The notes under the pieces: model-generated | Seen by the model: only the letters and a program-made list of their open reading frames with translations | Database searches by the model: none | What the model was told of the DNA's origin: nothing | Shown here: piece by piece, positions 15,524-23,063 of the stretch | Position numbering within the stretch: position 1 is the first letter of the stretch | Layout: the number at the start of each line of letters is the position of its first letter | Origin: Bacillota bacterium | GTDB taxonomy: Bacteria > Bacillota > Clostridia > Clostridiales > Clostridiaceae | Direction of reading: 5' to 3' | DNA length: 23,412 bases | NCBI GenBank assembly: GCA_023451395.1 | Contig: JAEXZL010000011.1 | Span: 1-23,412 of the forward strand | Program-made: the position numbers and the translations under genes

Positions 15524-15552
15524 ATAATAGCACCAATAACGTACATTTTCAA
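15524..15552 (-). promoter_or_regulatory. Sigma-A-type promoter of the E1-alpha/glycyl radical operon
   Basis: Minus strand: TTGAAA (15552-15547), a 17-base spacer, then TATTAT (15529-15524). Two AT-rich palindromes flank it: AATATAT/ATATATT (15506-15522) at the expected start site, and TTATAAA/TTTATAA (15568-15586) upstream. Either could be an operator, though short AT palindromes are common in this DNA. Confidence 0.65.
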
Positions 15553-15744
15553 ACCTAAAACGGAAATTTATAAACAAATTTTATAATCTTTATTATTTTC
15601 AGAATAATAGTTGTTTGGAAATACTAACAGTGTTTTATTTTGTAGAATAAACAAGTATTAACTAAAATATTGGACCAATTACACTAAAGGAGAATATATT
15701 ATATTAGCCTAAATAATATTATTAAAATAGGAGGCTAAAAAGTT

Positions 15745-17148
15745 ATGGCAAAAAGACTTTTTTATAGTTTATATGCTACAGATGGATTTATAGATTTGCC
15801 AACTGACCCCACAGGATGCTTACCTCGTCGAAGTGTGTATGTTTTTGGGTTTGTAGGTGGTTTGTGGAAGGTTCAAGATAAAAATACTGGTAGATGCACA
15901 ATTACTGATCCAAGCTTAGATCCTTCAAATATAGAAGCTCGAGATAGTTTAAGAGGAACAGCTGTAATTCCATCACCATTAATCAAAATGGATATGGATG
16001 ATGAGCTGTTTATAACGCTAACTAATTTGGGCTTATTAAGAGCTGCAGTTCCAATTTTAGACGTTCATACCATTCATATCCACGGTGGTCACGTGGCAAC
16101 TCAGCTGGATGGTGTACCTGAAACCTCCTTTGGTGTGCCTGTAACACCTATAGGTGCACCTTCAATCAGTGTAACCTATTACTTCAGACCTGAATCCCCA
16201 GGAAGCTACTTCTACCACTGTCACCAGGAGGCTGCTGAACATGTGCAGATGGGTATGTATGGCGGATTAATAGTATATCCTGCAGCAAGGGATGTTTGTA
16301 GGTTTATTGATGAGAGGGGAATAACTAATAGAAATTTTGCTAACGAAGATTGTTCCAGCTTCTTCGATAAAGAATATGTAATACTGTTATCAGATATAGA
16401 CTCTACTTGGCACGATGCTGTTCAAAACCAAACTGACTTTAACCCTGTAAACTTTAAACCTGATTGGTGGCTTGTAAATGGACGTTCCTTCCCTGATACA
16501 CTTTTACCTTCCGGTGTTCCTGTAGGCGGAGGAGCTTATGAAATTCCTGCAGGGTATGATTCCTACGTTCATATTAAAAATGAGCAAAAATTTCTCCTTC
16601 GGCTTATTAATATGGGTTATCAGCCTGTTCCATGGCATACTCACGGGTGGCATGGACAAATAATTAATAAGGATGCTAATCCAGTTCATCATGAGGAAAT
16701 GGTCTTCACCCAATTGGTCGGATCTGGAGAAAGCTACGATCTCTTATTCTTTGCTGAGGATAAGAGGCCGATTTATGCTGATTATGTTTTTTGTGGTAAA
16801 GGAGGCTTCCAATCATTACTGACCCAAGTGGATAATGCCACAGCAGAATCTAAAGCATTAGGTACTTTTATGCCTGGCTTTGGAGATTCAGATACCTTAT
16901 GGGCTAACACTCCAAAAGAAGGTGGAACCACACTGTGTCCTTTCCCTGGCAACTTCCAAGTGAACAACTATGGCACAAATGATAATTTCTTCTTCCCTCA
17001 ATTCTATATTGCTCATAACCATGATGATTATAAAGCTACTAATAATGGTGTATATCCAGGAGGGCAATTGATATTTATTCAAACTGACTTGCAAAGGGAG
17101 AGACCTCATCCTCCTTGCGATCCAGAGCCCACTCCTAAATGCAAATAA
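15745..17148 (+). CDS. Two-domain multicopper oxidase (laccase-like)
   Basis: Copper-dependent oxidase of 467 residues without a recognisable signal peptide. Domain 1 carries HTIHIHGGH (108-116) and YHCHQEAAEHVQMGM (157-171), with the type-1 copper ligands Cys159, His166 and probably Met171. Domain 2 carries PWHTHGWH (296-303) and a C-terminal AHNHDDYK (423-430), where a His-x-His lacks Cys. The type-1 site is therefore in domain 1, not the last domain as in classical laccases. That fits two-domain oxidases that build the trinuclear site between subunits. The C-terminus has CDPEPTPKCK, with two Cys in a Pro-rich tail. A spore-surface or copper-tolerance role is conceivable, since an obligate anaerobe has little use for an O2 reductase. 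AGGAGGC precedes the ATG. Confidence 0.88.
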   Translation: MAKRLFYSLYATDGFIDLPTDPTGCLPRRSVYVFGFVGGLWKVQDKNTGRCTITDPSLDPSNIEARDSLRGTAVIPSPLIKMDMDDELFITLTNLGLLRAAVPILDVHTIHIHGGHVATQLDGVPETSFGVPVTPIGAPSISVTYYFRPESPGSYFYHCHQEAAEHVQMGMYGGLIVYPAARDVCRFIDERGITNRNFANEDCSSFFDKEYVILLSDIDSTWHDAVQNQTDFNPVNFKPDWWLVNGRSFPDTLLPSGVPVGGGAYEIPAGYDSYVHIKNEQKFLLRLINMGYQPVPWHTHGWHGQIINKDANPVHHEEMVFTQLVGSGESYDLLFFAEDKRPIYADYVFCGKGGFQSLLTQVDNATAESKALGTFMPGFGDSDTLWANTPKEGGTTLCPFPGNFQVNNYGTNDNFFFPQFYIAHNHDDYKATNNGVYPGGQLIFIQTDLQRERPHPPCDPEPTPKCK

Positions 17149-17195
17149 ATTGCTTTTTTATTGTGTATGTCTTAGAAATTCAAAGATAATTATAG

Positions 17196-17211
17196 GGGCA
17201 CTACGGTGCCC
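17196..17211 (+). repeat. Hairpin with UNCG-type tetraloop before the small membrane protein gene
   Basis: GGGCAC (17196-17201) pairs with GTGCCC (17206-17211) around TACG, which in RNA is the very stable C(UACG)G tetraloop. No U-run follows. It stands about 10 bases before the GGGAGG of the next gene and could be an mRNA processing or stability element between the oxidase gene and its neighbour. Confidence 0.5.
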
Positions 17212-17234
17212 TGATATTCCAAGGGAGGTGTACT

Positions 17235-17633
17235 ATGACTACGATATTGATAATTATTATAGCTCTAACAGCTATCACAGGAATATCCTTTTTCATATAC
17301 TTCTATTTTTATTGGGTGCCCAAAAAACGTCCTTTTGAAATAAAAGGCTGTGTACTCACAGCCAATGGCATCATTATCAATATTAGCTTTAAAATCAACA
17401 AAACCGGTTATATTGCACAGAATCCTCAGGAAATTTATCTTATAGATGAAATGACAGGGATAAAATTGTATTTATTAAGCTTACCTAAGCTTGGTAAAAT
17501 GATAACTCGAAAGGGCCATCGGGGAAATTATGGTTATATGATGATTATAAATCGTGGATATGTTATAAAACACGGCTCTAAAGTTACTGTTAATATTGGT
17601 GATTATCAAATGAAACATATTACCATAATATAG
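17235..17633 (+). CDS. Small membrane-anchored protein of unknown function
   Basis: Protein of 132 residues. Residues about 4-28 are a hydrophobic segment (ILIIIIALTAITGISFFIYF), followed by WVPKKR, so the protein is probably anchored with its C-terminal domain on one side. The remaining 95 residues are rich in beta-formers and basic residues (KGCVLTANGIIINISFKINK, NRGYVIKHGSKVTVNIG), which suggests a small beta-sandwich. I do not recognise the family. A strong AGGGAGGTG binding site precedes the ATG. It lies 86 bases after the multicopper oxidase on the same strand and may be co-transcribed, perhaps as a partner or localisation factor. One Cys and few His argue against a copper centre of its own. 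Confidence 0.7.
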   Translation: MTTILIIIIALTAITGISFFIYFYFYWVPKKRPFEIKGCVLTANGIIINISFKINKTGYIAQNPQEIYLIDEMTGIKLYLLSLPKLGKMITRKGHRGNYGYMMIINRGYVIKHGSKVTVNIGDYQMKHITII

Positions 17634-17757
17634 TAAATAAAAGGAGACACATATTTAACTTATAATTATTATGCCATCCAAGGCTTGAAAGCAACTCTTT
17701 AGCTATAAGTAAAATAAAGGCATTTTAATATTAATTACCTGTTAAGGTTAAATAATA

Positions 17758-17801
17758 AAGTTAGTCCATTAAGGTTATTTCATACCTTAGTGGACTAACT
17801 T
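17758..17801. terminator. Long hairpin between convergent genes, likely terminator
   Basis: AAGTTAGTCCATTAAGGT (17758-17775) pairs with ACCTTAGTGGACTAACTT (17784-17801), 18 bp with one G-U pair and an 8-base loop. It lies between the small membrane protein gene and the convergent anti-sigma gene. The T-run on either side is weak, but the stem is very stable. The rest of 17634-17879 shows no gene. Confidence 0.75.
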
Positions 17802-17879
17802 CATTAGCGAATGGATTAATTTTATTAGTGGAAAATATGATGAAAACTTTATACATTTGTTTTTCCCATAGAAGGCTCT

Positions 17880-18704
17880 CTAATCATTATTGATTATCCT
17901 CTTAATATAATTTTTAACATCCTCCATAGTAGGATTATCCTTCAATGAGCTGTGAGTGTGTTTATTATAAGTAATCCTCTCTTCTCCCTGCAAAAAGACA
18001 AACTGCTCCCCATCCATAAAGCCATAATCACTTATATCCTTCAGATAAAGAGTTTCTCCTCCCTCCTGCCAAAAGTCATTAGGTGCATACTTTTTTGGAA
18101 GAAATATGCCCTTCATACCTGTCTTTAGTTGTGAAATCACTTCTGTATCCTCAATAAATATCTTCTCTTTATCCTCCTCAGTATATATGGGACAAGGCAG
18201 TAGAACATTAACTATATCTCCTTGCATCTCTTCTCCTCTATAGCTCTCCTCTACTCGTATAGAAGCTATGGCTCTGTAATATTCACTTTCCCCACCAAAA
18301 TCAATCTTAATGTTTTCTATCTTTTCTACAGTCCCTTGAAATATAGAAAGATTATATTTTTCTATTAATTTATCATCCTCTAATAATTCTGCAATACTGT
18401 AATCACTGCTGATACCCTGAGGTTTAATACTTCCGCTATGAATATAGCTTACTTTAACCCCTCCAGTGGAAGCCTTTAGAGGAATTAAATTCTTTTTATT
18501 AAAGCTGCTTGTTATTAATATAAAAGCTGCAGTCACTACTATCAGGGCAGCTGCTGTCCCATACACTCCTCTTTTTAATCCTATTTTATTCATATTACCT
18601 TCCTTCTGATTTTTTTTGCTATCTATATAGAAAAGAGTATCTTTAGTAAACTCTTCACGGACATTAAGCATTTCCATTGCTTTCTTATATTTATTATCCT
18701 TCAT
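17880..18704 (-). CDS. Membrane anti-sigma-factor-like protein
   Basis: Protein of 274 residues with a cytoplasmic N-terminus of about 45 residues, one transmembrane segment (about 48-67, AAALIVVTAAFILITSS) and an outside domain of about 200 residues. Its ATG overlaps the stop codon of the ECF sigma gene (ATGA), the classic sigma/anti-sigma coupling. The short N-terminal part has no obvious zinc-binding His-Cys motif. The outer domain has no motif I can name; SYRGEEMQGDIVNVLLPCP suggests a beta-rich fold. The role as a regulator of the adjacent sigma factor is inferred from topology and context. The signal it senses is unknown. Confidence 0.75.
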   Translation of the reverse strand: MKDNKYKKAMEMLNVREEFTKDTLFYIDSKKNQKEGNMNKIGLKRGVYGTAAALIVVTAAFILITSSFNKKNLIPLKASTGGVKVSYIHSGSIKPQGISSDYSIAELLEDDKLIEKYNLSIFQGTVEKIENIKIDFGGESEYYRAIASIRVEESYRGEEMQGDIVNVLLPCPIYTEEDKEKIFIEDTEVISQLKTGMKGIFLPKKYAPNDFWQEGGETLYLKDISDYGFMDGEQFVFLQGEERITYNKHTHSSLKDNPTMEDVKNYIKRIINND

Positions 18705-19192
18705 ATATATAAACCTCCCAGCGCCTTTTTTAATATATCTCTACCTCTGTCCAATCGTGTTGCTATAGTGGAGGGCTTTTCCTTTAAAATATCACTAATT
18801 TCCTTTATGCTATAACCCTCATAATAAAATAGATGAATAGGCAGCCTATACTTTTCATCTAAGGAGAGCACTGCCTCCAACACCTGGCTATCCTCCTTAG
18901 GCATATAGCTTAAATCTTCTATAAGAGGTATCCTTCGCCTAAAGAATCCACTCTTTAGATAGTTTTTACTCTTATTTATGGCCACCCTCATGAGATAAGC
19001 CTTCTCATGCTCTTCGCTTTCAAAGACAGGAGATTTTTCAAAATAAGTTAAAAACACCTCCTGGGTAATGTCCTCAGCCTCTTGAAGATTTTTAACATAC
19101 GTATACACAAGCTTTATTATACTTTTAGAATATTTATTTAAGGCCAGCTGAAGCCTTTCCCTGAGCTCATAGGAAGTATTAATCTTAATCAT
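18701..19192 (-). CDS. ECF-type RNA polymerase sigma factor
   Basis: Alternative sigma factor of 163 residues with region 2 (about 10-80, including YTYVKNLQEAEDITQEVFLT) and region 4 (about 105-155, with GYSIKEISDILKEKPSTIAT as the -35-binding helix-turn-helix and RLDRGRDILKKAL). There is no region 3, as expected. It is co-translated with the membrane protein downstream. AAGGAG directly touches the ATG at 19192 with no spacer, and a TGA is in frame two codons upstream. No better start is visible, so translation may be inefficient. Family assignment is firm; the target genes are unknown. Confidence 0.92.
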   Translation of the reverse strand: MIKINTSYELRERLQLALNKYSKSIIKLVYTYVKNLQEAEDITQEVFLTYFEKSPVFESEEHEKAYLMRVAINKSKNYLKSGFFRRRIPLIEDLSYMPKEDSQVLEAVLSLDEKYRLPIHLFYYEGYSIKEISDILKEKPSTIATRLDRGRDILKKALGGLYI

Positions 19193-19287
19193 CTCCTTTC
19201 ACTTATAATACAATTTAAAAGTGATAAAAATCTCATAAAAAAGAAAAAATATTGTCTAAGAAGCTCCAAGGATACATTAGAACAATA

Positions 19288-19316
19288 TTAAAGTTTATTG
19301 AAAAAGTGCATACTAT
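19288..19316 (+). promoter_or_regulatory. Possible promoter of the 19360 gene
   Basis: TTAAAG (19288-19293), 17 bases, TACTAT (19311-19316). The -35 is weak. It lies 44 bases before the ATG in the 167-base divergent gap between the sigma gene and this gene; no other clear site is seen there. Confidence 0.35.
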
Positions 19317-19359
19317 TTCATTTTAGTGTAAAGCTAAGAAAAAACATTGAGGAGATATA

Positions 19360-19872
19360 ATGAAAGGTAGAATAGGTAAATTAGCTTTTTCTGTTTTTGT
19401 TATGGTAATGACCACCTATGTATTATTGATTTATAACACCCTTATAATAAGTGCATCTGAACCTCTTAAATCCCCCGAACAATATAAAAGCCAGATATCT
19501 CTCTTTCAAGAGGCACTGGCTAGCTTAGGAGCATGCTCCCCTGAGGAGGCAGCAGAGCTCTGGGCTAAAGGAGAAATGAGTAGAAATGGAGTTCTTCAAT
19601 ATGCAGTATCCTGTGGAGAACTAAAAAATAGCCTCCAAAGCACCTTAGGAAGTCCTCAAGATAATATCTGGGTTATAGGTGTATCCAGTCCTTGGGTTGT
19701 GAACTACTCTATAGAGGACAAAAAAGCTTTACCAAAGGACATATATAAAATGCTTATAAAATATAGCTGGGCTACCTCAAGTGGACCAGAGCCTGATAGC
19801 TATATAATCCTTACAATTATTAAAGAAAAGAATCATTGGTGTGTGAAAAAAGCTGAAGCAACTAAATATTAA
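19360..19872 (+). CDS. Exported protein of unknown function
   Basis: Protein of 170 residues. Residues 1-32 are a signal peptide or anchor (MKGRIGK, then a hydrophobic stretch ending in LIISASE). The mature part has CSPEEAAELWAKGEMSRNG (59-77), a helical segment, then NIWVIGVSSPWVVNYSIE, and ends with a beta-rich NTF2-like stretch (SYIILTIIKEKNHWCVKKAE). Similar sequences occur as outer domains of clostridial membrane proteins, some BlaR1-like, from memory. Two or three Cys could form a disulfide. GAGGAG lies 5 bases before the ATG. It is transcribed divergently from the ECF sigma gene, so it may be a target or a sensor partner; this is inferred only from position. Confidence 0.65.
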   Translation: MKGRIGKLAFSVFVMVMTTYVLLIYNTLIISASEPLKSPEQYKSQISLFQEALASLGACSPEEAAELWAKGEMSRNGVLQYAVSCGELKNSLQSTLGSPQDNIWVIGVSSPWVVNYSIEDKKALPKDIYKMLIKYSWATSSGPEPDSYIILTIIKEKNHWCVKKAEATKY

Positions 19873-19974
19873 AACTATATAGGAAATGATATAAAGATGC
19901 TTTAATTACTTCATAAATGTAATTCTTATATATACATATATAATACTTATATAATACTTAAAAATAGGCAGAAA

Positions 19975-20011
19975 AAAGGAACCCATATAATTATTTATAA
20001 TAGGTTCCTTT
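19975..20011 (-). terminator. Intrinsic terminator of the pst-pho operon
   Basis: On the minus strand AAAGGAACC (20011-20003) pairs with GGTTCCTTT (19983-19975), followed by TTTC, a U-rich tail. It lies 28 bases after the phoR stop. The + strand gene at 19360-19872 ends about 100 bases away and may use the same hairpin. Confidence 0.85.
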
Positions 20012-20023
20012 GTGATTTTCTCA

Positions 20024-20080
20024 TTAGAAAATTCTACCTTATGGAAGCGCCTTAGAAAATTCTACCTTTATAGAAGTGCC
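20024..20080 (-). repeat. Imperfect tandem duplication at the 3' end of phoR
   Basis: Two adjacent units, 20024-20051 (28 bases) and 20052-20080 (29 bases), share TTAGAAAATTCTACCTT and a GAAG-GCC tail, differing by one inserted base and two substitutions. The phoR stop codon lies in the outer copy. Confidence 0.85.
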
Positions 20081-21718
20081 TATCCCCTCTTCACTTTCCA
20101 CGGTTACACTTCCCTTATGATACTCTGCTATGTGCTTAACTATAGCAAGACCTAGGCCTGTACCTCCAGTTTTTTTTGAGTGGCTCTTATCTACTCTGTA
20201 AAATCTTTCAAAGATTCTTTCATGATGCTCCTTAGGTATTCCAATTCCGCTGTCCCTTACCTCTAAGGTCACCTTATCCTTTAGTTCCTTTATAGAAATG
20301 GATATAGAGCCTTCTTCTTCGTTATATTTAATTGCATTTTCGCAGAGGTTAAAAACAAGCTCCTCAAGCATCATCTTATTTCCATTTATGAAGGTATCTT
20401 GTCCTTCTATGCTTAATTTAAGCTCTCTTTCCTTAAGCTGAGGCTCTAATCTTTCTGTAACTACCTCTATTATTTCTAAAAGGTTAATCTCTTGAAAATC
20501 CTTATAGGAATTTCCCTCTTCCAATTGGGATAGCTTCATAATATCACTTATTAAGCCTATAAGCCTTCCCGCTTCTGTCTGGATTTTTGAAGCAAAGAGC
20601 TTTGAATCATCATAACCTGCCATTCCAGTGCTTATCATTTCTGCATAGCCGGAAATTGAAGTAAGAGGAGTTTTTAACTCATGGGATACATTAGCAGAAA
20701 ACTCTCTTCTGATCTTTTCTGCCTTTCTCTTTTCTGTTACATCTACAAAGAGCATCATAGCTCCAGTAATTGTATTCTCGTCATATACGGGGCTTATAAA
20801 ATAATGATAATTTTTTCCTTCTAAAAGTACATCCCCATCATTATAGCTGCCTTCTAAGGCCTCTTTAACTCCTTCACTTAATGAGAGTTTTCTTGTGAGC
20901 TCTAGGAAGCTCTTTCCTTCAAAACTTCCCTCTGGCACCTTCATGATTCTAAGCAGGCTTTTATTTATAGTAAGTATAATTCCTTTATTATCTAAGAGCA
21001 TTATACCTTCCTTCATGTTTTCAAGGATTAGGCTAATTTTATCTCTTTGACTCTCTAAATCCTTAAGCTGTTCTCTAATTTGCTTGTTCTGCTCTTCTAT
21101 TCTTCTGTAAAGTGGTGCAAGCTCATCATATTCTACAGCCTCCTGAGGCTTATCTAAATTTATTTTATTTATTGGGTCCGTTATCTTTTTTGTTAATAGA
21201 AAAGCTATCACTAGGCAGCTGCCAAAAACCCCTACCACTATGAGAAAAATATAGGGAAGAACTCCTCCAAATAATGTATAAATACTATTAGTTGTAGAGG
21301 AAAGTCTAAGCACCGTATCCTCATTTAATAAAAGGCTATAGTAGTAGGTTTCCTCCTTAAGAGTACTGGAAAAACGGACCGCCTCACCGTATCCCTTATT
21401 AAAAGCTTCTATTATTTCAGGTCTATTGAGATGATTTTCTAAGGCCCCGGACGTTGTATAGCTATCATAAAGCACATTTCCATCTTTTTCTATAAGGGTA
21501 AGTCTATTATTTGTTTCATTAAGCTTTAAAGAAGATAAAAATGCCTCATCCTCTGTGGTGCTTTTTAACCCTTCAGCAATGATAATAGCCTTTTCTTTAA
21601 CCTCGTCCCTCATTTGTCCATTAAAAAATCTATAAAAGGATAGCAAAAAAAGGCCAGATGCAAAAAAGAGGATTACAAAAGCTAAGGCGCACATATTTAA
21701 AAATATCCTTCTTTTCAT
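20039..21718 (-). CDS. phoR: Sensor histidine kinase PhoR
   Basis: Membrane kinase of 559 residues that senses phosphate status and phosphorylates PhoP. It has transmembrane segments at about 8-29 and 151-175, with an outside sensor domain between. A linker and PAS domain follow (about 225-325, LILENMKEGIMLLDNKGIIL). HisKA has FSANVSHELKTPLTSISGYA with the phosphorylated His346. The ATPase domain has an N box at NLCENAIKYN (457-466), a G1 box at DSGIGI (489-494) and a G2 box at GGTGLGLAIV (518-527). It begins 3 bases after phoP. The last residues KALP arise from a local tandem duplication, so the original C-terminus probably differed slightly. Function is unlikely to be affected, as the change lies beyond the catalytic core. 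Confidence 0.95.
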   Translation of the reverse strand: MKRRIFLNMCALAFVILFFASGLFLLSFYRFFNGQMRDEVKEKAIIIAEGLKSTTEDEAFLSSLKLNETNNRLTLIEKDGNVLYDSYTTSGALENHLNRPEIIEAFNKGYGEAVRFSSTLKEETYYYSLLLNEDTVLRLSSTTNSIYTLFGGVLPYIFLIVVGVFGSCLVIAFLLTKKITDPINKINLDKPQEAVEYDELAPLYRRIEEQNKQIREQLKDLESQRDKISLILENMKEGIMLLDNKGIILTINKSLLRIMKVPEGSFEGKSFLELTRKLSLSEGVKEALEGSYNDGDVLLEGKNYHYFISPVYDENTITGAMMLFVDVTEKRKAEKIRREFSANVSHELKTPLTSISGYAEMISTGMAGYDDSKLFASKIQTEAGRLIGLISDIMKLSQLEEGNSYKDFQEINLLEIIEVVTERLEPQLKERELKLSIEGQDTFINGNKMMLEELVFNLCENAIKYNEEEGSISISIKELKDKVTLEVRDSGIGIPKEHHERIFERFYRVDKSHSKKTGGTGLGLAIVKHIAEYHKGSVTVESEEGIGTSIKVEFSKALP

Positions 21719-21721
21719 ATT

Positions 21722-22396
21722 CTAACCTCCAATTTTATACCCTACTCCTCTTACAGTTTCTATTAGGGAACCACTGCTTCCTAGTTTTTGTCTTAGAGTC
21801 TTAATGTGCATGTCCACTGTTCTGGTTTCTCCTTCAAAATCAAAGCCCCAGACTCTTTCCATAAGCTGCTCCCTGCTTAAAACTATTTCTTTATTTTGCA
21901 TCAGATAATATAGAAGCTCAAATTCCTTATAGGTTAGGGCTACAGCCTCCCCCTTTACCTGTAGGCTTCGTTTTTTATAGTTTATACTAATATCCTGAAG
22001 GTTTATAATATCTTCTTCATTTCCTCCGCCAGTTCTTCTAAGAACTGCCTTTACCCTAGATATAAGCTCCATAACGCTAAAGGGCTTCGTTATATAATCA
22101 TCAGCTCCCAGATCAAGACCCTTTACCTTATCAAACTCCGAGGATTTTGCAGTTAATATTATCACAGGTATGTCAGCAGTGCTAGCTGATTCCTTGAGCT
22201 TTTTAAGTATATCAATACCATCAATATCCGGAAGCATAATATCCAGAAGTACAAGCTCCGGGGCTTCCTTTGATATTTCCTTAAAAAAGCTCCTTCCCTC
22301 TTCAAAGCCAATAGCCTCAAAGCCACTAGACTTTAAGGCATATATTATGAGCTCCCTAATATTCTCATCATCCTCAACACAAAATATCCTAACCAT
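21722..22396 (-). CDS. phoP: Phosphate response regulator PhoP (OmpR family)
   Basis: DNA-binding response regulator of 224 residues, normal length. The receiver domain has the acidic pocket ED (8-9), phosphoacceptor Asp52 in LLDIMLPD, Thr82 in LTAK and Lys104 in ITKPFS. The C-terminal winged helix shows LTYKEFELLYYLMQNKEIVL, SREQLMERVWG and TRTVDMHIKTLRQKLG. AAGGAGCGA precedes the ATG. It lies between phoU and phoR in one transcription unit. Under phosphate limitation it should activate pst and related genes. Confidence 0.95.
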   Translation of the reverse strand: MVRIFCVEDDENIRELIIYALKSSGFEAIGFEEGRSFFKEISKEAPELVLLDIMLPDIDGIDILKKLKESASTADIPVIILTAKSSEFDKVKGLDLGADDYITKPFSVMELISRVKAVLRRTGGGNEEDIINLQDISINYKKRSLQVKGEAVALTYKEFELLYYLMQNKEIVLSREQLMERVWGFDFEGETRTVDMHIKTLRQKLGSSGSLIETVRGVGYKIGG

Positions 22397-22411
22397 AGCT
22401 ATCGCTCCTTG

Positions 22412-23062
22412 CTACTCATCGCTTTTATGTTCTCCCGTAATGGAAAACACAACCCATTCCGCAATATTTACTGCATGGTCTCCTATTCTCTCAAAGTACT
22501 TTGCAATCATTACTAAATCTATAGCCTGCTGACCATTTTCTACATCTTCTCTTATAAGATTAATTAAATGATTCTTAATTAAATCAAAAAGTTCATCCAC
22601 TACATCATCATAGGCAATTACAGATCTGGCAAGTTCTAAATCCTTTTTTACAAAGGCATCTATGCTATCGTTAACCATCTTTATGGCTGCTTTGGCCATT
22701 TTAGGTATATGCTCTAGTTTTTTAATATAAGGCTTTTCTACCAGCATAAGTGTTATTTCCGAAATATCCGCAGCATGATCTCCTATTCTCTCCATATCTG
22801 TTATCATTTTTAAAGCGGAGGATATAAGCCTTAAATCCCTAGCTACCGGCTGCTGTTTAAGAAGGAGCTTAAGACAAAGTCCTTCAATTACCCTTTCTTT
22901 TTCGTTTATCTCTTGATCAAAAGCTATGGTCTCCTTTGCAATATCTGTGCTTTGATTCATTAATGCCTCTAAAGCCTTGTCTATAGCGCTTTCAATTAAA
23001 GCTCCCATTTCAATAAGCTCATTATTTAAAATCAAAAGCTGCTCATCAAATTTATTTCTCAT
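22412..23062 (-). CDS. phoU: Phosphate transport regulator PhoU
   Basis: All-helical protein of 216 residues from the ATG at 23062. An in-frame TTG at 23071 is rejected because it sits almost on the GGGAGG binding site. The start MRNKFDEQLLILNNELIEMG is typical. The two PhoU repeats each have a metal-binding-like motif, RIGDHAADI (first half) and RIGDHAVNIAEWV (second half). It dampens PhoR signalling when phosphate is plentiful by linking PstB to the kinase. Its ATG is 1 base after the pstB stop, and its binding site lies in the pstB coding sequence, so the two are translationally coupled. Confidence 0.95.
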   Translation of the reverse strand: MRNKFDEQLLILNNELIEMGALIESAIDKALEALMNQSTDIAKETIAFDQEINEKERVIEGLCLKLLLKQQPVARDLRLISSALKMITDMERIGDHAADISEITLMLVEKPYIKKLEHIPKMAKAAIKMVNDSIDAFVKKDLELARSVIAYDDVVDELFDLIKNHLINLIREDVENGQQAIDLVMIAKYFERIGDHAVNIAEWVVFSITGEHKSDE

Positions 23063-23063
23063 A

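Noticed and set aside
15660..15744. Sigma-A or sporulation promoter for the multicopper oxidase
   Set aside because: TTGGAC and several TATAAT-like strings exist, but none at good spacing, and no clear sporulation sigma consensus; too weak to call.
17634..17757. Possible small gene or RNA after the small membrane protein
   Set aside because: A GGAG is present at 17643 but no open frame with a start follows it; only the long hairpin at 17758-17801 stands out.
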